The notes below the pieces were generated by a model that worked only from the letters and a program-made list of their open reading frames with translations, was not told where the DNA came from and ran no database searches. A stretch of DNA of 64,000 nucleotides from Actinacidiphila yanglinensis (GTDB taxonomy: Bacteria > Actinomycetota > Actinomycetes > Streptomycetales > Streptomycetaceae), in the NCBI RefSeq assembly GCF_900107965.1, contig NZ_FNVU01000008.1, positions 124,001-188,000 of the forward strand, written 5' to 3'. The stretch's first letter is position 1; each line of letters starts with the position of its first letter. This document shows positions 62,334-64,000 of this stretch, piece by piece. A program made the translations under genes and the position numbers.

Positions 62334-62720
62334 TCACGACCCGGCACCGCCCGGAGTGAGGATTTCCATGAGATGTCCGTCGGGGTCGTGGAAGTAAGTG
62401 CCCCTGCGGCCTGCGATGTTCTTGCTGTGATAGATCTGCCCGATCTCCTGGCATGCGGGATCGCCGTAGTGGATGATGCCGCCCTGCCGGATCCGGGCGA
62501 GGGCGGCGTCGAACTCCTCCTCGCCGACCATGAACGCGTAGTGGTGCGGCTCGAAGTCGTCGCTCCTGTCGTAGTCCAGGCTGACCTGGTTGGCCAGCGT
62601 GACCGGCGTGAAGTGCGCCACCGGCGGATCGACACTCAGGCCGAGGATCTCGGCCAGGAAGCGCGCCGAGGCTTGCGGGTCACGGGCGGGGACGATGGTG
62701 TGATTCAGTTCCACGGTCAT
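62334..62720 (-). CDS. VOC (glyoxalase/dioxygenase) superfamily protein
   Basis: A 128-aa single-module VOC protein: LNHTIVPARDPQASARFLAEILGL at the start, metal-ligand-type HHYAFMV in the middle and GTYFHDPDGHLMEIL at the end. Such proteins are glyoxalase-, extradiol- or antibiotic-resistance-like; activity not assignable. ATG 62720 with GAGGAGCC upstream. Confidence 0.93.
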   Translation of the reverse strand: MTVELNHTIVPARDPQASARFLAEILGLSVDPPVAHFTPVTLANQVSLDYDRSDDFEPHHYAFMVGEEEFDAALARIRQGGIIHYGDPACQEIGQIYHSKNIAGRRGTYFHDPDGHLMEILTPGGAGS

Positions 62721-62897
62721 GGCGGCTCCTCTTCAGGTCTTCAGGGACGGTGCCACGCGTGGTGGCGGCCTCGGCTCCCGGCACGGTGGATGGATACGTG
62801 ACCGCCCGGGGGGACAGGGGTCTCCGGCTGCCCTCCCCCGGCTGCAACTGCCGTGTCATACGCCGATCTGCTCGAAGATGTGCGGGTACCCGCACGC

Positions 62898-63344
62898 TCA
62901 GGTGAGGGAGGCGACCAGCAGGGCGAAGGCGGCGATGATGACGGCGACGCGGACGTAGTGGAATCGGTCCCAGCGCTTCGTCTGCTCCTTCCAGTCCGCC
63001 GGCCGGTTGTCAGGGGTCCACGTCTTGCCGCGGTTGTTGATCGGGACGAGCAGCAGAAGCGACATGATCACGCTGAGGATCAGCAGCGCGCCGGCGACGA
63101 CGACGAGTCCGGTGCCGTGGTGGTGCCATCCGGCGACGGCCCGGACCGCGACAAGGGCGAGCGACGTGAGGTACCAGACCGGCATCACGGCGCCGAGCAT
63201 CCGGCCCCCGTGGGCTCGGCCGAGTTGGCCGCTGTCCTCCGGGAGGGCATCGAGGATCCGGTTGATGACGAAGGCGACGGAGAACTCCACCCCCACCATC
63301 ACGCCGACGACCACGCTGGAGACGACCTCAAGTGCGCTGAGCAT
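62898..63344 (-). CDS. DUF1772 membrane protein
   Basis: A 148-aa protein with four hydrophobic segments and the DUF1772 C-terminal pattern PADWKEQTKRWDRFHYVRV. DUF1772 includes anthrone-oxygenase-like proteins, but most bacterial members are uncharacterised. It is divergent from a TetR gene; the 89-bp gap carries two palindromes, so it is probably the regulator's target. Confidence 0.9.
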   Translation of the reverse strand: MLSALEVVSSVVVGVMVGVEFSVAFVINRILDALPEDSGQLGRAHGGRMLGAVMPVWYLTSLALVAVRAVAGWHHHGTGLVVVAGALLILSVIMSLLLLVPINNRGKTWTPDNRPADWKEQTKRWDRFHYVRVAVIIAAFALLVASLT

Positions 63345-63360
63345 GATGACCCCCTGGCAT

Positions 63361-63424
63361 CTAGCGCTGCTAGCTGACGATGCAACGCTAGTACTGTTGC
63401 CGCTCGATTGTCTAGCGATGCTAG
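63361..63424. promoter_or_regulatory. Twin TetR operators (CTAGC-N3-GCTAG)
   Basis: CTAGCGCTGCTAG at 63361-63373 and CTAGCGATGCTAG at 63412-63424, each with perfect 5-bp arms, plus a lone GCTAG half-site at 63387-63391 between them. They fill the gap between DUF1772 (leftward) and TetR (rightward), so one repressor could control both. Confidence 0.88.
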
Positions 63425-63433
63425 GATCAATTC

Positions 63434-64000
63434 ATGTCGGTACAGGAACGCAAGGCACGCGAACGGGCGGAGCGCGAGCGCCTCATCGTGGCGACGGCCC
63501 GTGAACTCGCCGAGCAGCAGGGCTGGGACGCGGTCACCACGCGCCGGCTCGCCGAGCGCATCGAATACAGCCAGCCCGTCCTCTACAGCCACTTCCGCGG
63601 AAAGCGCGAGATCATCGGCGCCGTCGCCCTTGAAGGCGCCGCCGAGATGGCCGTGGCGATGCGTGCCGCGGCTTCCGGAGCGAGCGGCCCGCGCGACCGG
63701 GTCGCCGCCCTCGCCCGTGCCTACCTCGACTTCGCCGCACGCAACCCGGCGGTCTACGACGCCTTGTTCCAGCTCGACGGCGGCCTGGCGTACGCGCGGG
63801 AGGACACCCCGGAGCCCCTGAAGGACGCCTTCGCCGCGCTGCTGGAGAGCCTGGGCGAGGTCGCCGGGGACGGCGTCGAACCGGGGCTGTTCACCGAGGT
63901 GTTCTGGGCGTCCCTGCACGGGCTGGCGACCCTGACCCGGGCGGGACGGCTGCCGCCGGAGGACATCGAGCCGAGGGTGGAACTGCTGGTGGACCGCCTC
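63434..64000 (+). CDS. TetR-family regulator, 3' end beyond window
   Basis: At least 189 aa, running off the window end. The N-terminus is highly charged (VQERKARERAERERL), then the helix-turn-helix WDAVTTRRLAERIEYSQPVL with LYSHFRGKREI, followed by a TetR C-terminal domain of the WHG type (FWASLHGLATL). ATG 63434 lies 10 bp after the second palindrome, fitting autorepression. Confidence 0.93.
   Translation, partial: MSVQERKARERAERERLIVATARELAEQQGWDAVTTRRLAERIEYSQPVLYSHFRGKREIIGAVALEGAAEMAVAMRAAASGASGPRDRVAALARAYLDFAARNPAVYDALFQLDGGLAYAREDTPEPLKDAFAALLESLGEVAGDGVEPGLFTEVFWASLHGLATLTRAGRLPPEDIEPRVELLVDRL

Noticed and set aside
62029..62454. Leftward open frame of 141 codons overlapping the VOC gene end
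   Set aside because: It overlaps a well-supported VOC gene in another frame and shows no domain; Arg/Pro-rich shadow composition.

Overview
The window is very GC-rich, uses GTG starts freely, and packs genes with 1-4 bp ATGA/GTGA overlaps. Together with the gene content (NRPS biosynthesis, LacI-controlled sugar operons, secreted glycosidases, an ECF sigma factor with a TPR-like tail, many TetR/LacI/AraC regulators) this points to a Streptomyces-like actinomycete. No rRNA, tRNA, CRISPR array or intact insertion sequence was found.

Region 1 (1-16.5 kb) is one end of a nonribosomal peptide cluster. The 3' part of an NRPS (adenylation, carrier, a decayed adenylation C-subdomain, a second carrier, thioesterase) runs rightward. 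Converging on it is a leftward operon: acyl-AMP ligase, stand-alone adenylation-carrier protein, cytochrome P450 and flavin-dependent halogenase. A short-chain-dehydrogenase-like protein that has lost its catalytic residues is divergent from this operon. Next come a heterodimeric ABC exporter, its TetR regulator with a perfect operator, and an M20 amidohydrolase. The simplest reading is that an aromatic amino acid is loaded on the stand-alone carrier, oxidised and halogenated there, assembled by the NRPS, released by the thioesterase and exported.

Region 2 (17-21.8 kb) has a CPA2 cation/proton antiporter, a small lipoprotein and a large secreted subtilase-fold peptidase whose visible active-site residues look like those of sedolisins.

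Region 3 (21.8-36.4 kb) is for carbohydrate use. A leftward LacI-headed operon encodes a lipoprotein sugar-binding protein, two permeases, two Gfo/Idh/MocA oxidoreductases, a six-hairpin glycosidase-like enzyme and a phytanoyl-CoA-dioxygenase-like enzyme. Three identical-spacing palindromes precede its lacI gene. A secreted GH5 glycosidase, a second LacI regulator coupled to a third Gfo/Idh/MocA enzyme, and an AraC regulator follow.

Region 4 (36.4-54.7 kb) is mostly housekeeping and accessory metabolism: a long MDR dehydrogenase, a P-loop kinase, GNAT acetyltransferases, the threonine-degradation pair tdh-kbl with a LysR regulator, a secreted GH92 mannosidase, an SDR/MmyB-type regulator pair, an AraC regulator, a phosphoesterase, and a YCII/ECF sigma pair.

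Region 5 (55-64 kb) looks accessory. A DUF4157 protein of the type linked to contractile injection systems carries a C-terminal domain that I read as an ADP-ribosyl-cyclase-like NAD-consuming toxin. Beside it lie a frameshifted colicin-immunity-like gene and an IS3-type transposase remnant. A DUF4232 lipoprotein, a membrane-anchored STAND NTPase with TPR-like repeats, a VOC protein, and a divergent DUF1772/TetR pair with twin operators complete the window; the last gene runs off the end.
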